From NCBI RefSeq assembly GCF_030811685.1, contig NZ_JAUSRF010000002.1, forward strand, positions 1 through 64,000: a stretch of 64,000 nt of DNA. Reading direction: 5' to 3'. The translations under genes and the position numbers were made by a program. The notes below the pieces were generated by a model that worked only from the letters and a program-made list of their open reading frames with translations, was not told the origin of the DNA and searched no databases. Of this stretch, positions 1-8,693 are shown in pieces; position 1 is the stretch's first letter, and each line of letters begins with the position of its first letter. Source of the stretch: Neorhizobium huautlense. GTDB taxonomy: Bacteria > Pseudomonadota > Alphaproteobacteria > Rhizobiales > Rhizobiaceae.

Positions 1-82
1 CATTCCGAACACGGCCGTGAAACGCCCCAGCGCCAATGGTACTCCGTCTTAAGACGCGGGAGAGTAGGTCGCTGCCAGGTCT
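1..82 (+). rRNA. rrf: 5S ribosomal RNA, 3' part
   Basis: The window opens inside a 5S rRNA. The sequence reads like the 3' two thirds of an alphaproteobacterial 5S rRNA, with the conserved GAACNCGGCCGTGAAACGCC block near the start and GGGAGAGTAGGTCGCTGCCAGG at the end. The 5' part lies outside the window. It is followed by a spacer and tRNA-fMet, the normal end of a rhizobial rRNA operon. The exact 3' end is placed by family similarity and may shift by a base or two. Confidence 0.93.
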
Positions 83-137
83 TTTAAAGGCAATGAAATC
101 TTCTCAGCACGAAAACAACGGCCCCTGGCCAAACACC

Positions 138-160
138 AAGGGTCGCCCAAAGCGACCCTT
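138..160 (+). terminator. Hairpin just after 5S rRNA
   Basis: A perfect 9-bp stem (AAGGGTCGC paired with GCGACCCTT) closes a 5-base loop. There is no clean T-run after it, and tRNA-fMet lies downstream. It may be a partial terminator or a processing signal inside the rRNA operon. Confidence 0.4.
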
Positions 161-240
161 CGTCGTTTGTGGGAAAAGCAGAAACAAAAACGAATAAGGA
201 TGGCTCACAGGCTCAAGCCGGTGCCCACCTTACAGGAGAC

Positions 241-316
241 AACGAGCTGCGCTCGTTGCTCCGGCAGTCAGCCAACGCCTTCGCGTTGGCAACTCGCACA
301 AACCTTCCGTTTGTGC
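241..316 (+). repeat. Three tandem hairpins in the 5S to tRNA-fMet spacer
   Basis: Three perfect inverted repeats follow one another: 241-247/251-257 (7-bp stem, 3-base loop), 271-278/283-290 (8-bp stem, CTTC loop) and 296-303/309-316 (8-bp stem, 5-base loop). The last ends 4 bases before the tRNA. They are probably RNA structures in the rRNA operon transcript, perhaps sites for endonuclease processing. The role is inferred. Confidence 0.6.
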
Positions 317-320
317 TCGT

Positions 321-397
<77 letters not shown>

Positions 398-615
398 AAT
401 CTCCCGAAACAAACAAATAGTAACGCTCAAATCAAATCCGGATACCCGCCATTCGAGCGCGTAAAACTGTCTGTCGAACTTCTGACCCAGAAGAGGGGAG
501 GGGGCAGCGTGACCGGCACGGCCGGCGCATCGGTGCTACAGCTTCTCACATCCGTCGTTAACCGTACCTTTTTACATAAGCACTATGTGTCTGACCGAAT
601 TCAACAGGTCTGCGC

Positions 616-1752
616 ATGTCTCTGCTTCCCCTTCTTCTCAATATCATCGGCCTTATGGCGCTTGTCGCCATGTGTCTGGGGAGTACCGAACGGCTCAATC
701 TGCCTCCTTTGCTTAAAGGTTTTGTTCTCGGCCTGCCGTTTGCCGCTGCGGCCTGCATCGCCATGATGATGCCGATGGTGCTGCCGGATGGTACCGTGAT
801 CAACGGGCGCTCGCTGTTTCTGGCCTTCGCAGCCGCTTTCGGTGGTGTCGTGCCGTATCTGGTGGCCGCCCTGATCGCGCTTGTCGGTCACATGGAGCTC
901 ACGGATCTCGGCGTCGGGCAGGCCCTCCGGCCTTCGCTTTGCGCGGGCGTGGTCGGGCTCGGCTGGCGGTTTTTCGTTTATCCGCGGCTCGGCATGTCGA
1001 TCGGCAGTCTTCTTCTGCTTGGCCTGATCGTTTCCGCTCTGGCACTTCTGTTGCTTTTCGTAGCTTCGGGGCAGGGTGTGTCGCTGTTCCTTCAGACCTA
1101 TCCGGCGACACTTGTCGGATCACTCGCCGCAGCGCTGATCCTCGGCACGTTCATCGACCGCGAGATGCGCCATCTGAGCGAAGCGCGCCTCTGGCAGGAA
1201 CAGGCCTATACCGATGCCCTGACCTCGCTTGCCAACAAACGGGCTTTTTATGAAGCCACGGCCGCGCTCTCCGGCAAGACCTCTCCCTTTTCCATTCTGG
1301 TGATCGATGTCGATCACTTCAAGAATATCAACGATACCCATGGCCATGATGCCGGCGACATCGTTCTGAAAGCCATCGCAGCCTGCGTCTCGGAGACGCT
1401 GGGTGGCAGGGGGCGGGCCTTTCGGCTGGGTGGGGAGGAATTTGTCGCTCTTGTGCCCGGCGCGCCGTCACGGGATGGGCTGAAGCTGGCAGAGACAATC
1501 CGTCAGGCGGTCGCCGGACTTTCCGTCGAGGCAGGTGGCCAGTTCGTGCGGGTAACCGTGAGCATCGGCATTGCCGACAATGGCGATGGGCAGGAGCCGC
1601 CGCATGTGGTGGCGGCGGCGGATACGGCGCTTTACCTCGCCAAGGCGGGTGGGCGCAATCGCAGCGTCCTCAGTGGCGATCTATCCAGGGAGCAGGTCGC
1701 AGCGGCACAGGAATTGCCGGCAAGACCGAAAGCCGCCGGCGAGCGTGCCTGA
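616..1752 (+). CDS. Membrane-bound diguanylate cyclase (GGDEF)
   Basis: This 378-residue protein likely makes cyclic di-GMP from two GTP. Residues 1-180 are almost wholly hydrophobic, with about five or six membrane segments, and resemble the 5TM sensor module of LytS-type proteins. A short helical linker follows. The GGDEF domain spans about 195-360, with the metal-binding D231 in ILVIDVDHFK and the active-site GGEEF at 272-276. The RxxD inhibitory site expected just upstream of GGEEF is absent (GGRG stands there), so classical product feedback is probably missing. The start follows tRNA-fMet by 218 bases with no partner gene. The signal sensed is unknown. Confidence 0.9.
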   Translation: MSLLPLLLNIIGLMALVAMCLGSTERLNLPPLLKGFVLGLPFAAAACIAMMMPMVLPDGTVINGRSLFLAFAAAFGGVVPYLVAALIALVGHMELTDLGVGQALRPSLCAGVVGLGWRFFVYPRLGMSIGSLLLLGLIVSALALLLLFVASGQGVSLFLQTYPATLVGSLAAALILGTFIDREMRHLSEARLWQEQAYTDALTSLANKRAFYEATAALSGKTSPFSILVIDVDHFKNINDTHGHDAGDIVLKAIAACVSETLGGRGRAFRLGGEEFVALVPGAPSRDGLKLAETIRQAVAGLSVEAGGQFVRVTVSIGIADNGDGQEPPHVVAAADTALYLAKAGGRNRSVLSGDLSREQVAAAQELPARPKAAGERA

Positions 1753-1788
1753 AGGCGTCTGTGCGCTTGCAAGGAATGATGCAGACAC

Positions 1789-1825
1789 GAAAAAGCCGGC
1801 CATCCCGGCGGAGGATGACCGGCTT
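1789..1825 (-). terminator. Rho-independent terminator of ohr
   Basis: On the minus strand a 13-bp stem with one G-T pair (1793-1805 with 1813-1825) is followed by a T-run. It lies between the convergent diguanylate cyclase gene and ohr and fits as the ohr terminator. Confidence 0.8.
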
Positions 1826-1860
1826 GCGGGCGACGGAACCGCCCGTGTTACCTGGTGTCT

Positions 1861-2292
1861 TTACGTACGAACGGTGAAACCGACGTCGACGCTGGCCTTG
1901 ATGGCGTTGGAATAGGGGCAGATGTCGTGGGTCACTTCGACCAGCTTCTGCGCATCTTCTTCCGAGAGGCCCGGCAGATAGACGTCAAGTGCTGCAGTGA
2001 TGCCAAAACCGCCTTCCGAGCGCGGGCCGATACCGATCGTGGCGCCGACGGTGGAACCTTCCGGAACCTTGGTCTTCAACTGCTGGGCACCGACACGAAG
2101 CGCGCCGAGGAAGCAGGCCGAATAACCAAGCGCAAAGAGTTTTTCAGGGTTGGCGCCATCGCCGCCTGGACCGCCCAGTTCCTTCGGAACAACCAGCTGC
2201 AGCGCCAGTGTGCCGTCATCCAGCGCGGTCTTGCCATCGCGGCCGCCGCCATGGGCCGTTGCGCTTACCTTGTATTTTGCATCAACAGACAT
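1861..2292 (-). CDS. ohr: Organic hydroperoxide resistance protein Ohr
   Basis: Ohr is a 143-residue thiol peroxidase of the OsmC/Ohr fold that reduces organic and fatty-acid hydroperoxides in the cytoplasm, using lipoyl proteins as reductant in characterised members. The two catalytic cysteines are at C60 (GYSACFLGAL) and C125 (ICPYSN), with supporting residues R18 and E50. A reading frame runs further upstream, but the ATG at 2292 is chosen because it has an AAGGAG ribosome site and gives the family length. It is divergent from ohrR, with the operator between them, so it is likely induced by peroxide oxidation of OhrR. Confidence 0.95.
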   Translation of the reverse strand: MSVDAKYKVSATAHGGGRDGKTALDDGTLALQLVVPKELGGPGGDGANPEKLFALGYSACFLGALRVGAQQLKTKVPEGSTVGATIGIGPRSEGGFGITAALDVYLPGLSEEDAQKLVEVTHDICPYSNAIKASVDVGFTVRT

Positions 2293-2351
2293 AGGTCTTC
2301 TCCTTGGTTGAGTGACTTCGTCACGGATCGTTTTTGTATTGCTCGCAAATC

Positions 2352-2365
2352 TATTGTGCACAATA
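2352..2365. promoter_or_regulatory. OhrR operator between ohr and ohrR
   Basis: A perfect 14-bp palindrome TATTGTGCACAATA lies in the 137-base divergent spacer. Characterised OhrR operators are AT-flanked inverted repeats at this location, so this is the likely binding site controlling both genes. Binding itself is inferred. Confidence 0.7.
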
Positions 2366-2429
2366 TAGTTTGCCGTGTGGCCGATGTCAATGTCTTGCAA
2401 TTGGATTGCGCACCATTTATCTTTCTTCC

Positions 2430-2888
2430 ATGTCTACGACCGAAAAAACGGCCGCGCAGATCGGCCTCGACCAGATGCTCTGTTTCGCCGTCTACAAGGC
2501 AGAGCAGGCCTTTAATCGTGTGTATCGTCAGGCACTTGAGCCTTTGGGGCTGACCTATCCGCAATTCCTGACCATGCGTCTTCTGTGGAGTGAGGGCAGT
2601 CTTTCCGTCGGTGAGATTTCCGAAAGGCTGGGCCTCGATTCCGGTACGGTGACACCACTTCTCAAACGGCTGAGCCTCATGGGACTGGTGAAAAAAGCCA
2701 GGCGCGCCGATGATGAACGTCGCGTCGACATTTTTTTGACCGACGAGGGCAGGGCGCTGGAGGCGAAGTCGGAGGCGGTCATGCAATGTATCGCGCGGGC
2801 GGCTGCGGTGGATGGCGAGGAGGGGGACGATATGCTGTCGACCATCAACCGGCTGATCGCCAATCTCAACCATGCTGCGGAACAATAG
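2430..2888 (+). CDS. ohrR: MarR-family peroxide sensor OhrR
   Basis: This 152-residue MarR-type winged-helix repressor is expected to hold ohr off until organic peroxide oxidises its sensing cysteine. The reactive Cys is C18 in DQMLCFAVYK, the hallmark OhrR position. A second cysteine at C120 fits the two-cysteine subtype, which locks by a disulfide. The wing carries RRADDERRV near residues 91-99. The open frame extends 32 codons upstream, but the ATG at 2430 begins the conserved family N terminus. It is divergent from ohr and probably autoregulated through the palindrome at 2352. Confidence 0.94.
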   Translation: MSTTEKTAAQIGLDQMLCFAVYKAEQAFNRVYRQALEPLGLTYPQFLTMRLLWSEGSLSVGEISERLGLDSGTVTPLLKRLSLMGLVKKARRADDERRVDIFLTDEGRALEAKSEAVMQCIARAAAVDGEEGDDMLSTINRLIANLNHAAEQ

Positions 2889-3071
2889 GTGATGATACGA
2901 GACAAGACCTGCCGGTCTTGTTTGGTCACTTCTGTTGAAGCTTGCCCTTAATTAGTTGTGGCGCTGAGCAAATTCGGTGCGAATGCCGATCAAACCGGCA
3001 TCTGCTTTGGCAAATGACATGATACATTAACGTAAATCTTGCGGCAGGACTGCCAACTCCGCGATTGTGTG

Positions 3072-3100
3072 TTGACAACCCCCGCCTACAGTTCTGTATC
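3072..3100 (+). promoter_or_regulatory. Sigma-70-like promoter of dppA
   Basis: TTGACA at 3072-3077 and TGTATC at 3095-3100 are separated by 17 bases, about 120 bases before the dppA start. The rest of the 332-base gap after ohrR (2889-3220) shows no convincing gene. Confidence 0.5.
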
Positions 3101-3220
3101 TGTCGCACCGACTCAAAGCACTGGCACCAGGGGAAGGTAAGAGGACACACCACGGCTTCGATCCGGGTGTTTGTCTCTGGGGTGCCTCAGAGGCAAGAAG
3201 TCACAAAAGGGGAGTTTTCC

Positions 3221-4816
3221 ATGAAACGCGCGCTTATCGCCGCACTTGCACTGGCCGCGCTGCCAATGTTTTCGACCGCCGCAGCGGCCAAGACCTTCGT
3301 TTATTGCTCTGAAGGTTCGCCGGAAGGTTTCGATCCGGGTCTCTACACCGCCGGCACGACCTTCGATGCCTCGGGCCATCCGATCTACAGCCGCCTGCTG
3401 GAATTCAAGCCGGGCACCACGCAGCCGGAAGCCGGCCTTGCCGAGAGCTGGGAGATTTCTGAGGATGGTACGGTCTACACGTTCAAGCTCCGTTCGGGCG
3501 TAAAGTTCCAGACCACGGATTTCTTCACCCCGACCCGCGATTTCAACGCTGACGACGTCATCTTCTCGCTCGGTCGCCAGATCGACGAAAAGAACGCCTG
3601 GAACAAATACATCACCGGCGGCAGCTGGGAATATGCCGAGGGCATGGGTTTCCCGAAGCTGATCAAGTCGATCGAGAAGGTCGATGACCTGACCGTCAAG
3701 ATCACGCTCAACCGTCAGGAAGCGCCGTTCCTTGCCAACATCGCGATGCCGTTCGCTTCGATCCTGTCGAAGGAATATGCCGACAGCCTCGAAAAGGCCG
3801 GCACCAAGGAACAGCTGAACCAGCAGCCGGTCGGCACCGGTCCGTTCACCTTCGTCGCCTACCAGCAGGATGCCATCATCCGCTACAAGAAGAACGCCGA
3901 TTACTGGGGCACCGCTCCGAAGATCGACGATCTGGTCTTCGCGATCACCACCGACGCTGCCGTTCGTTACCAGAAGCTCAAGGCCGGCGAATGCCACCTG
4001 ATGCCTTACCCGAACGCTGCCGACGTGCAGGCCATGAAGGCTGACGAGAACCTGCAGGTTCTCGAGCAGGAAGGCCTCAACATCGCCTACCTCGCCTACA
4101 ACACCACGCAGGCCCCGTTCGACAAGCCGGAAGTTCGTATCGCTCTCAACAAGGCGATCAACAAGCAGGCTATCGTCGATGCCGTCTTCCAGGGCATGGC
4201 GACACCGGCAATCAACCCGATCCCGCCGACCATGTGGTCCTATAACAACGAGACCAAGGACGACACGTACGACCTCGATGCCGCCAAGAAGATGCTCGAA
4301 GAAGCAGGCGTCAAGGATCTGTCGATGAAGATCTGGGCCATGCCGGTTTCGCGTCCGTACATGCTGAACGCACGTCGCGCCGCTGAAATCATGCAGGACG
4401 ACTTTGCCAAGATCGGCGTCAAGGTCGAGATCGTGTCCTACGAATGGGCCGAATATCTTGACCGTTCCAAGGCGAAGGACCGTGACGGCGCCGCCATGCT
4501 CGGCTGGACCGGCGACAATGGCGATCCGGACAACTTCCTCGATACACTGCTCGGCTGCGATGCCGTCGGCGGCAACAACCGCGCGCAGTGGTGCAACCAG
4601 GAATTCGACGCCCTCGTGAAGAAGGCCAAGATCACGTCCGACCAGGAAGAGCGCACGAAGCTTTATGAGCAGGCGCAGGTCATCTTCAAGAAGGAAGCTC
4701 CCTGGGCGACCATCGACCACTCCCTGTCCGTCGTTCCGATGCGCAAGGGCGTAACCGGCTTCACCCAGAGCCCGCTCGGTGACTTCACCTTCGAAGCCGT
4801 CGATATCGCCGAGTAA
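3221..4816 (+). CDS. dppA: Periplasmic dipeptide-binding protein DppA
   Basis: DppA is a 531-residue SBP_bac_5 solute receptor that delivers dipeptides or related ligands to the DppBCDF importer. A signal peptide of about 23 residues ends in an alanine run. The mature start KTFVYCSEGSPEGFDPG closely resembles enterobacterial DppA. The ATG at 3221 is preferred over upstream in-frame codons because it has an AAAAGGGGAG ribosome site and starts the signal peptide. It is first in a five-gene operon and is separated from dppB by a hairpin terminator that should make the receptor more abundant than the permease. The true ligand cannot be read from sequence. Confidence 0.92.
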   Translation: MKRALIAALALAALPMFSTAAAAKTFVYCSEGSPEGFDPGLYTAGTTFDASGHPIYSRLLEFKPGTTQPEAGLAESWEISEDGTVYTFKLRSGVKFQTTDFFTPTRDFNADDVIFSLGRQIDEKNAWNKYITGGSWEYAEGMGFPKLIKSIEKVDDLTVKITLNRQEAPFLANIAMPFASILSKEYADSLEKAGTKEQLNQQPVGTGPFTFVAYQQDAIIRYKKNADYWGTAPKIDDLVFAITTDAAVRYQKLKAGECHLMPYPNAADVQAMKADENLQVLEQEGLNIAYLAYNTTQAPFDKPEVRIALNKAINKQAIVDAVFQGMATPAINPIPPTMWSYNNETKDDTYDLDAAKKMLEEAGVKDLSMKIWAMPVSRPYMLNARRAAEIMQDDFAKIGVKVEIVSYEWAEYLDRSKAKDRDGAAMLGWTGDNGDPDNFLDTLLGCDAVGGNNRAQWCNQEFDALVKKAKITSDQEERTKLYEQAQVIFKKEAPWATIDHSLSVVPMRKGVTGFTQSPLGDFTFEAVDIAE

Positions 4817-4835
4817 TCTGGCAGTTTGACAACTT

Positions 4836-4875
4836 TTTGCCGCGGGAGACATTGCGTTTCCCGCGGCATTTTCTT
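4836..4875 (+). terminator. Intercistronic terminator dppA/dppB
   Basis: A 10-bp stem (TGCCGCGGGA with TCCCGCGGCA) is followed by TTTTCTT. It lies between dppA and dppB on the coding strand and probably lets only part of transcription into the permease genes. Confidence 0.75.
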
Positions 4876-4975
4876 ATGAGATGCCCAAAAATATGGCGGT
4901 GACGCCGAAATGGCCTGATGCATGGCTTGACAATAAACATGAATCCGGTCCGCCCCCTTTCCGCAAAGGCTTAAA

Positions 4976-5980
4976 ATGTTTGGCTTCCTTCTGCGGCGCC
5001 TCGCCGTCCTGATCCCGACGTTCATCGGGGTCTCCATTATCGCGTTCTCGTTCATCCGCCTCCTTCCGGGCGATCCGGTCGCGCTTCTTTCGGGTGAGCG
5101 CGTCATGTCGCCGGAGCGCCATGCGCAGATTTCCGCGCAGCTCGGCATGGACCGGCCGATCGTCATCCAGTATTTCGACTATCTCGGCGGCGTTCTGACC
5201 GGTGACTTCGGCACCTCGATCGTGTCCAAGAAGCCGGTTCTCGACCAGTTCCTGACGCTGTTCCCAGCGACCGTCGAACTGTCCTTCTGTGCCATCATCA
5301 TCGCGGTCGCGCTCGGCATTCCGGCCGGCATCATCGCCGCCGTCAAGCGTGGATCGATCTTCGATCAGGGCCTGATGGGCATCGCGCTGGTCGGTTATTC
5401 CATGCCGATCTTCTGGTGGGGCCTGCTTCTCATCATCCTGTTCTCCGGTATCCTGCAATGGTTCCCGGTCACGGGCCGCATCTCGCTGATGTTCTATTTC
5501 CCGCAGGTCACCGGCTTCATGCTGATCGATAGCCTCATCTCGGGCCAGAAGGGCGCATTTGCCTCGGCGCTCAGCCATCTGGCGCTGCCGTCGATCGTGC
5601 TTTCGACCATTCCGCTGGCCGTCATCGCCCGCCAGACGCGCTCCGCCATGCTGGAAGTTCTGTCGGAAGACTATGTCCGCACCGCCCGTGCGAAAGGTCT
5701 GTCGCCGTTCCGCGTCATTGGCGTCCATGCGCTGCGCAATGCGATGATCCCGGTCGTCACCACGGTCGGCCTGCAGGTGGGCGTGATGCTTGCCGGCGCC
5801 ATCCTGACCGAGACGATCTTCTCCTGGCCGGGTATCGGCAAGTGGATCCTCGATAGCGTCTTCCGCCGTGACTATGCCGTCATCCAGGGTGGCCTCTTGC
5901 TGATCGCCGCGATCATCATGACCGTCAACCTGATCGTCGACCTGCTCTATGGTCTCGTCAATCCGCGTATTCGCCACTAA
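4976..5980 (+). CDS. dppB: Dipeptide ABC transporter permease DppB
   Basis: This 334-residue inner-membrane permease has about six membrane segments. The N terminus (MFGFLLRRLAVLIPTFIGVS) and the LLPGDPV motif are typical of DppB/OppB. The cytoplasmic coupling loop EDYVRTARAKGLSPFRVIG (about residues 225-243) contains the EAA motif that contacts the ATPases. It follows dppA after a terminator-bearing spacer and precedes dppC by 16 bases, with AAGGAG ahead of dppC. It forms the translocation pore with DppC. Confidence 0.93.
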   Translation: MFGFLLRRLAVLIPTFIGVSIIAFSFIRLLPGDPVALLSGERVMSPERHAQISAQLGMDRPIVIQYFDYLGGVLTGDFGTSIVSKKPVLDQFLTLFPATVELSFCAIIIAVALGIPAGIIAAVKRGSIFDQGLMGIALVGYSMPIFWWGLLLIILFSGILQWFPVTGRISLMFYFPQVTGFMLIDSLISGQKGAFASALSHLALPSIVLSTIPLAVIARQTRSAMLEVLSEDYVRTARAKGLSPFRVIGVHALRNAMIPVVTTVGLQVGVMLAGAILTETIFSWPGIGKWILDSVFRRDYAVIQGGLLLIAAIIMTVNLIVDLLYGLVNPRIRH

Positions 5981-5996
5981 GAAGGAGCAAAATCCC

Positions 5997-6917
5997 ATGG
6001 CCGACGCCACTCTCACACAAAAGGCCGCGGAGCCCGTCTCCAGCGCCCAGATGCGCCGCCAGATGCTCAAGGAGTTCTGGTTCTACTTTTCCGAAAACCG
6101 TGGTGCCGTCATCGGCCTCTACGTTTTCGTCGCGCTGGTTCTCGTTGCGATCTTCGCATCGCTGATCGCGCCGCATTCGCCGTTCGAACAGTATCGTGAT
6201 GCCGTGCTGAAGCCGCCGGCATGGGTCGAAGGCGGCAGCTGGACCTTTATTCTCGGCACCGATCCGATCGGCCGCGACATCCTTTCGCGCCTGATCTATG
6301 GCGCGCAATATTCGCTGTTCGTCGGTCTCGTCGTCACCACGCTGTCGCTGGCCGCCGGCATCATCGTCGGTGTCATCGCCGGTTATTACCGTGGCTGGGT
6401 CGACACGATCATCATGCGCCTGATGGACATGATCCTCGCCATCCCGTCGCTGCTTCTGGCGCTTGTGCTCGTCACCATTCTCGGCGCCGGTCTGAACAGC
6501 GCCATGATCGCCATCGCTGTCACCCTGCAGCCGCATTTCGTGCGCCTGACACGTGCCGCCGTGATGGCCGAAAAGTCGCGTGACTACGTGACAGCTGCCC
6601 GCATCGCCGGTGCAAGCCCGCTGCGTCTGATGTTCCGCACCATCCTGCCGAACTGCACCGCGCCGCTGATCGTGCAGGCGACGATGTCGTTTTCGAACGC
6701 CATTCTCGATCTGGCCGCTCTCGGCTTCCTCGGCATGGGCGTGCAGCCGCCGTCTCCTGAATGGGGCACGATGCTGGCCGAAGCCCGCGAATTCATCCTG
6801 CGCGCCTGGTGGGTCGTCACCTTCCCGGGGCTTGCAATCCTCATCACCGTTCTTGCCATCAACCTGATGGGCGACGGCCTGCGCGATGCGCTTGATCCGA
6901 AGCTGAAGAGGTCCTGA
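5997..6917 (+). CDS. dppC: Dipeptide ABC transporter permease DppC
   Basis: This 306-residue permease is the partner of DppB. A cytoplasmic N-terminal tail is followed by a first membrane span near residues 35-58, the LGTDPIGRDILSRLIYGAQ motif typical of DppC/OppC, and an EAA-type loop (SRDYVTAARIAGASPLRLM). The start at 5997 has an AAGGAG site and is chosen over an in-frame ATG that overlaps dppB. dppD begins 2 bases after its stop. Confidence 0.93.
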   Translation: MADATLTQKAAEPVSSAQMRRQMLKEFWFYFSENRGAVIGLYVFVALVLVAIFASLIAPHSPFEQYRDAVLKPPAWVEGGSWTFILGTDPIGRDILSRLIYGAQYSLFVGLVVTTLSLAAGIIVGVIAGYYRGWVDTIIMRLMDMILAIPSLLLALVLVTILGAGLNSAMIAIAVTLQPHFVRLTRAAVMAEKSRDYVTAARIAGASPLRLMFRTILPNCTAPLIVQATMSFSNAILDLAALGFLGMGVQPPSPEWGTMLAEAREFILRAWWVVTFPGLAILITVLAINLMGDGLRDALDPKLKRS

Positions 6918-6919
6918 TC

Positions 6920-7783
6920 ATGTCGCTCTTGCAAATCGATAATCTCACCGTCGAATTCGAAACCTCGACCGGCTGGTTCCGCGCCGTCGATGGCGTTTCC
7001 ATCAAGGTCGACAAGGCCGAAGTTCTTGCCATCGTCGGTGAATCCGGCTCCGGCAAGTCCGTTTCGATGCTGGCCGTCATGGGTCTTCTGCCGGCAACGG
7101 CAAAGATCACTGCCGACCGTATGCTGTTCGAAGGCCAGGATATCCAGAAGCTCAGCGGCTCCGAACGGCGCAAGCTGATCGGCAAGGATATCGCCATGAT
7201 CTTCCAGGAGCCGATCGCCAGCCTCAACCCGTGTTTCACGGTGGGCTTCCAGATCGAGGAAGTTCTGCGCATCCATCTCGGCCTCGACAAGAAGGCCCGC
7301 CGCGCCCGCGCCATCGAGCTGTTCAAGCTGGTCGGCCTGCCCAATGCGGAAGAGCGCATGCATGCCTTCCCGCACCAGATGTCGGGTGGCCAGTGCCAGC
7401 GCGTGATGATCGCCATCGCGATTGCCTGTGACCCGAAACTGCTGATCGCCGACGAGCCGACAACCGCTCTCGACGTGACCATCCAGAAGCAGATCCTCGA
7501 TCTGATCATGGACCTGCAGGCACGCACCGGCATGGGCTTGATCATGATCACTCACGATATGGGTGTCGTGGCCGAAACCGCCGACCGCGTTGTCGTGCAG
7601 TACAAGGGCCGCAAGATGGAGGAGGCCGATGTGCTTTCCCTCTTCGAAAACCCGCAGAGCAACTATACCAAGGCGCTGCTGGCGGCCCTGCCGGAAAACG
7701 CCACCGGCGATCGCCTGACCACGGTTTCCGCCTTCTTTGACGGCAATCCGGAACCGGCACCTTCTGCAGGAGCATCGGCATGA
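6920..7783 (+). CDS. dppD: Dipeptide ABC transporter ATPase DppD
   Basis: This 287-residue ATP-binding subunit powers import with DppF. It has Walker A GESGSGKS near residue 38, the signature MSGGQCQR, Walker B LLIADEPTTALD and the switch histidine in MITHDMGVV. Cys replaces the usual arginine neighbour in the signature (SGGQCQR), a mild variation. The C terminus is shorter than in E. coli DppD. The gene overlaps dppF by 4 bases (ATGA), implying translational coupling. Confidence 0.93.
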   Translation: MSLLQIDNLTVEFETSTGWFRAVDGVSIKVDKAEVLAIVGESGSGKSVSMLAVMGLLPATAKITADRMLFEGQDIQKLSGSERRKLIGKDIAMIFQEPIASLNPCFTVGFQIEEVLRIHLGLDKKARRARAIELFKLVGLPNAEERMHAFPHQMSGGQCQRVMIAIAIACDPKLLIADEPTTALDVTIQKQILDLIMDLQARTGMGLIMITHDMGVVAETADRVVVQYKGRKMEEADVLSLFENPQSNYTKALLAALPENATGDRLTTVSAFFDGNPEPAPSAGASA

Positions 7784-8631
7784 GCGATATCAAGACCACT
7801 GACACCATGCTCGAAGTCCGCGACATCAAGCGCGATTACGAACTGCCGGGTGGCTTCATGAAGCCGAAAAAGACGCTGCATGCCGTAAAGGGCGTGTCCT
7901 TCAAGCTGGAACGCGGCAAGACGCTGGCAATCGTCGGCGAGAGCGGCTGTGGCAAGTCCACGCTGGCGCGCATGATCACCTTCATCGATGAGCCGACCTC
8001 CGGTGACCTGATCATCGACGGCAAGAAGATGGACACGCGTCCGGGCCACCTGACCTCTGACATGCGCCAGAAGGTGCAGATCATCTTCCAGAACCCCTAC
8101 GGCTCTCTGAACCCGCGTCAAAAAATCGGCGATGTTCTGGGGGAACCGCTGGCGATCAACACCGACCTGTCGGCTGCCGAGCGTCGCAACCGCGCCACCG
8201 AAATGCTGATCAAGGTCGGTCTCGGTCCGGAACACTACAACCGTTATCCGCATATGTTCTCCGGCGGTCAGCGCCAGCGTATCGCCATTGCGCGCGCGCT
8301 GATGATGAACCCGAAGCTGCTGGTGCTGGACGAGCCGGTTTCGGCGCTCGACCTTTCGGTGCAAGCACAGGTTCTCAACCTGCTTGCCGACCTGCAGGAC
8401 GAGTTCAACCTGACTTACGTCTTCATCAGTCACGATCTTTCGGTCGTGCGTTACATCGCCGACGAGGTGATGGTGATGTATTTTGGCGAAGCGGTCGAAT
8501 ACGGCACGCGCGACGAGGTGTTTTCGAACCCGAAGCACGAATACACCCAGACTCTGTTCAAGGCGACGCCGAAGTCCGACGTGGAATCCATCCGGGCGCG
8601 TATTGCTGCGAAGAAGGCGAGCGCTGCCTGA
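7780..8631 (+). CDS. dppF: Dipeptide ABC transporter ATPase DppF
   Basis: This 283-residue ATPase is the second nucleotide-binding subunit. It has Walker A GESGCGKSTL, signature FSGGQRQRIAIARAL, Walker B LLVLDEPVSALD and the H-loop FISHDLSVV. Residues KPKKTLHAVKGVSFKLERGKT are in the usual DppF place where the substrate-site ATPase helix begins. It is last in the dpp operon and is followed by a palindromic repeat and a strong bidirectional terminator. Confidence 0.93.
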   Translation: MSDIKTTDTMLEVRDIKRDYELPGGFMKPKKTLHAVKGVSFKLERGKTLAIVGESGCGKSTLARMITFIDEPTSGDLIIDGKKMDTRPGHLTSDMRQKVQIIFQNPYGSLNPRQKIGDVLGEPLAINTDLSAAERRNRATEMLIKVGLGPEHYNRYPHMFSGGQRQRIAIARALMMNPKLLVLDEPVSALDLSVQAQVLNLLADLQDEFNLTYVFISHDLSVVRYIADEVMVMYFGEAVEYGTRDEVFSNPKHEYTQTLFKATPKSDVESIRARIAAKKASAA

Positions 8632-8644
8632 CACTATTGCTTGT

Positions 8645-8675
8645 CGTCATGCTCGGGACAAGCCCGAAGAGGACG
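8645..8675. repeat. Small palindromic intergenic repeat, copy 1
   Basis: An imperfect inverted repeat with core CTCGGGACAAGCCCGA lies just after dppF. It resembles the short GTCATNCTCGGG palindromes scattered in Rhizobiaceae genomes; a related copy lies at 35868-35910. Confidence 0.55.
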
Positions 8676-8693
8676 GCAAGCAAAAACTGAGAA

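Noticed and set aside
3113..4852. Long minus-strand frame (579 aa) opposite dppA
   Set aside because: It is a shadow of dppA: composition is odd, there is no family motif, and it covers the coding strand gene completely. Similar long shadows lie opposite dppB/dppC, fused ATPase, mqo, cyoB and the chemoreceptor.
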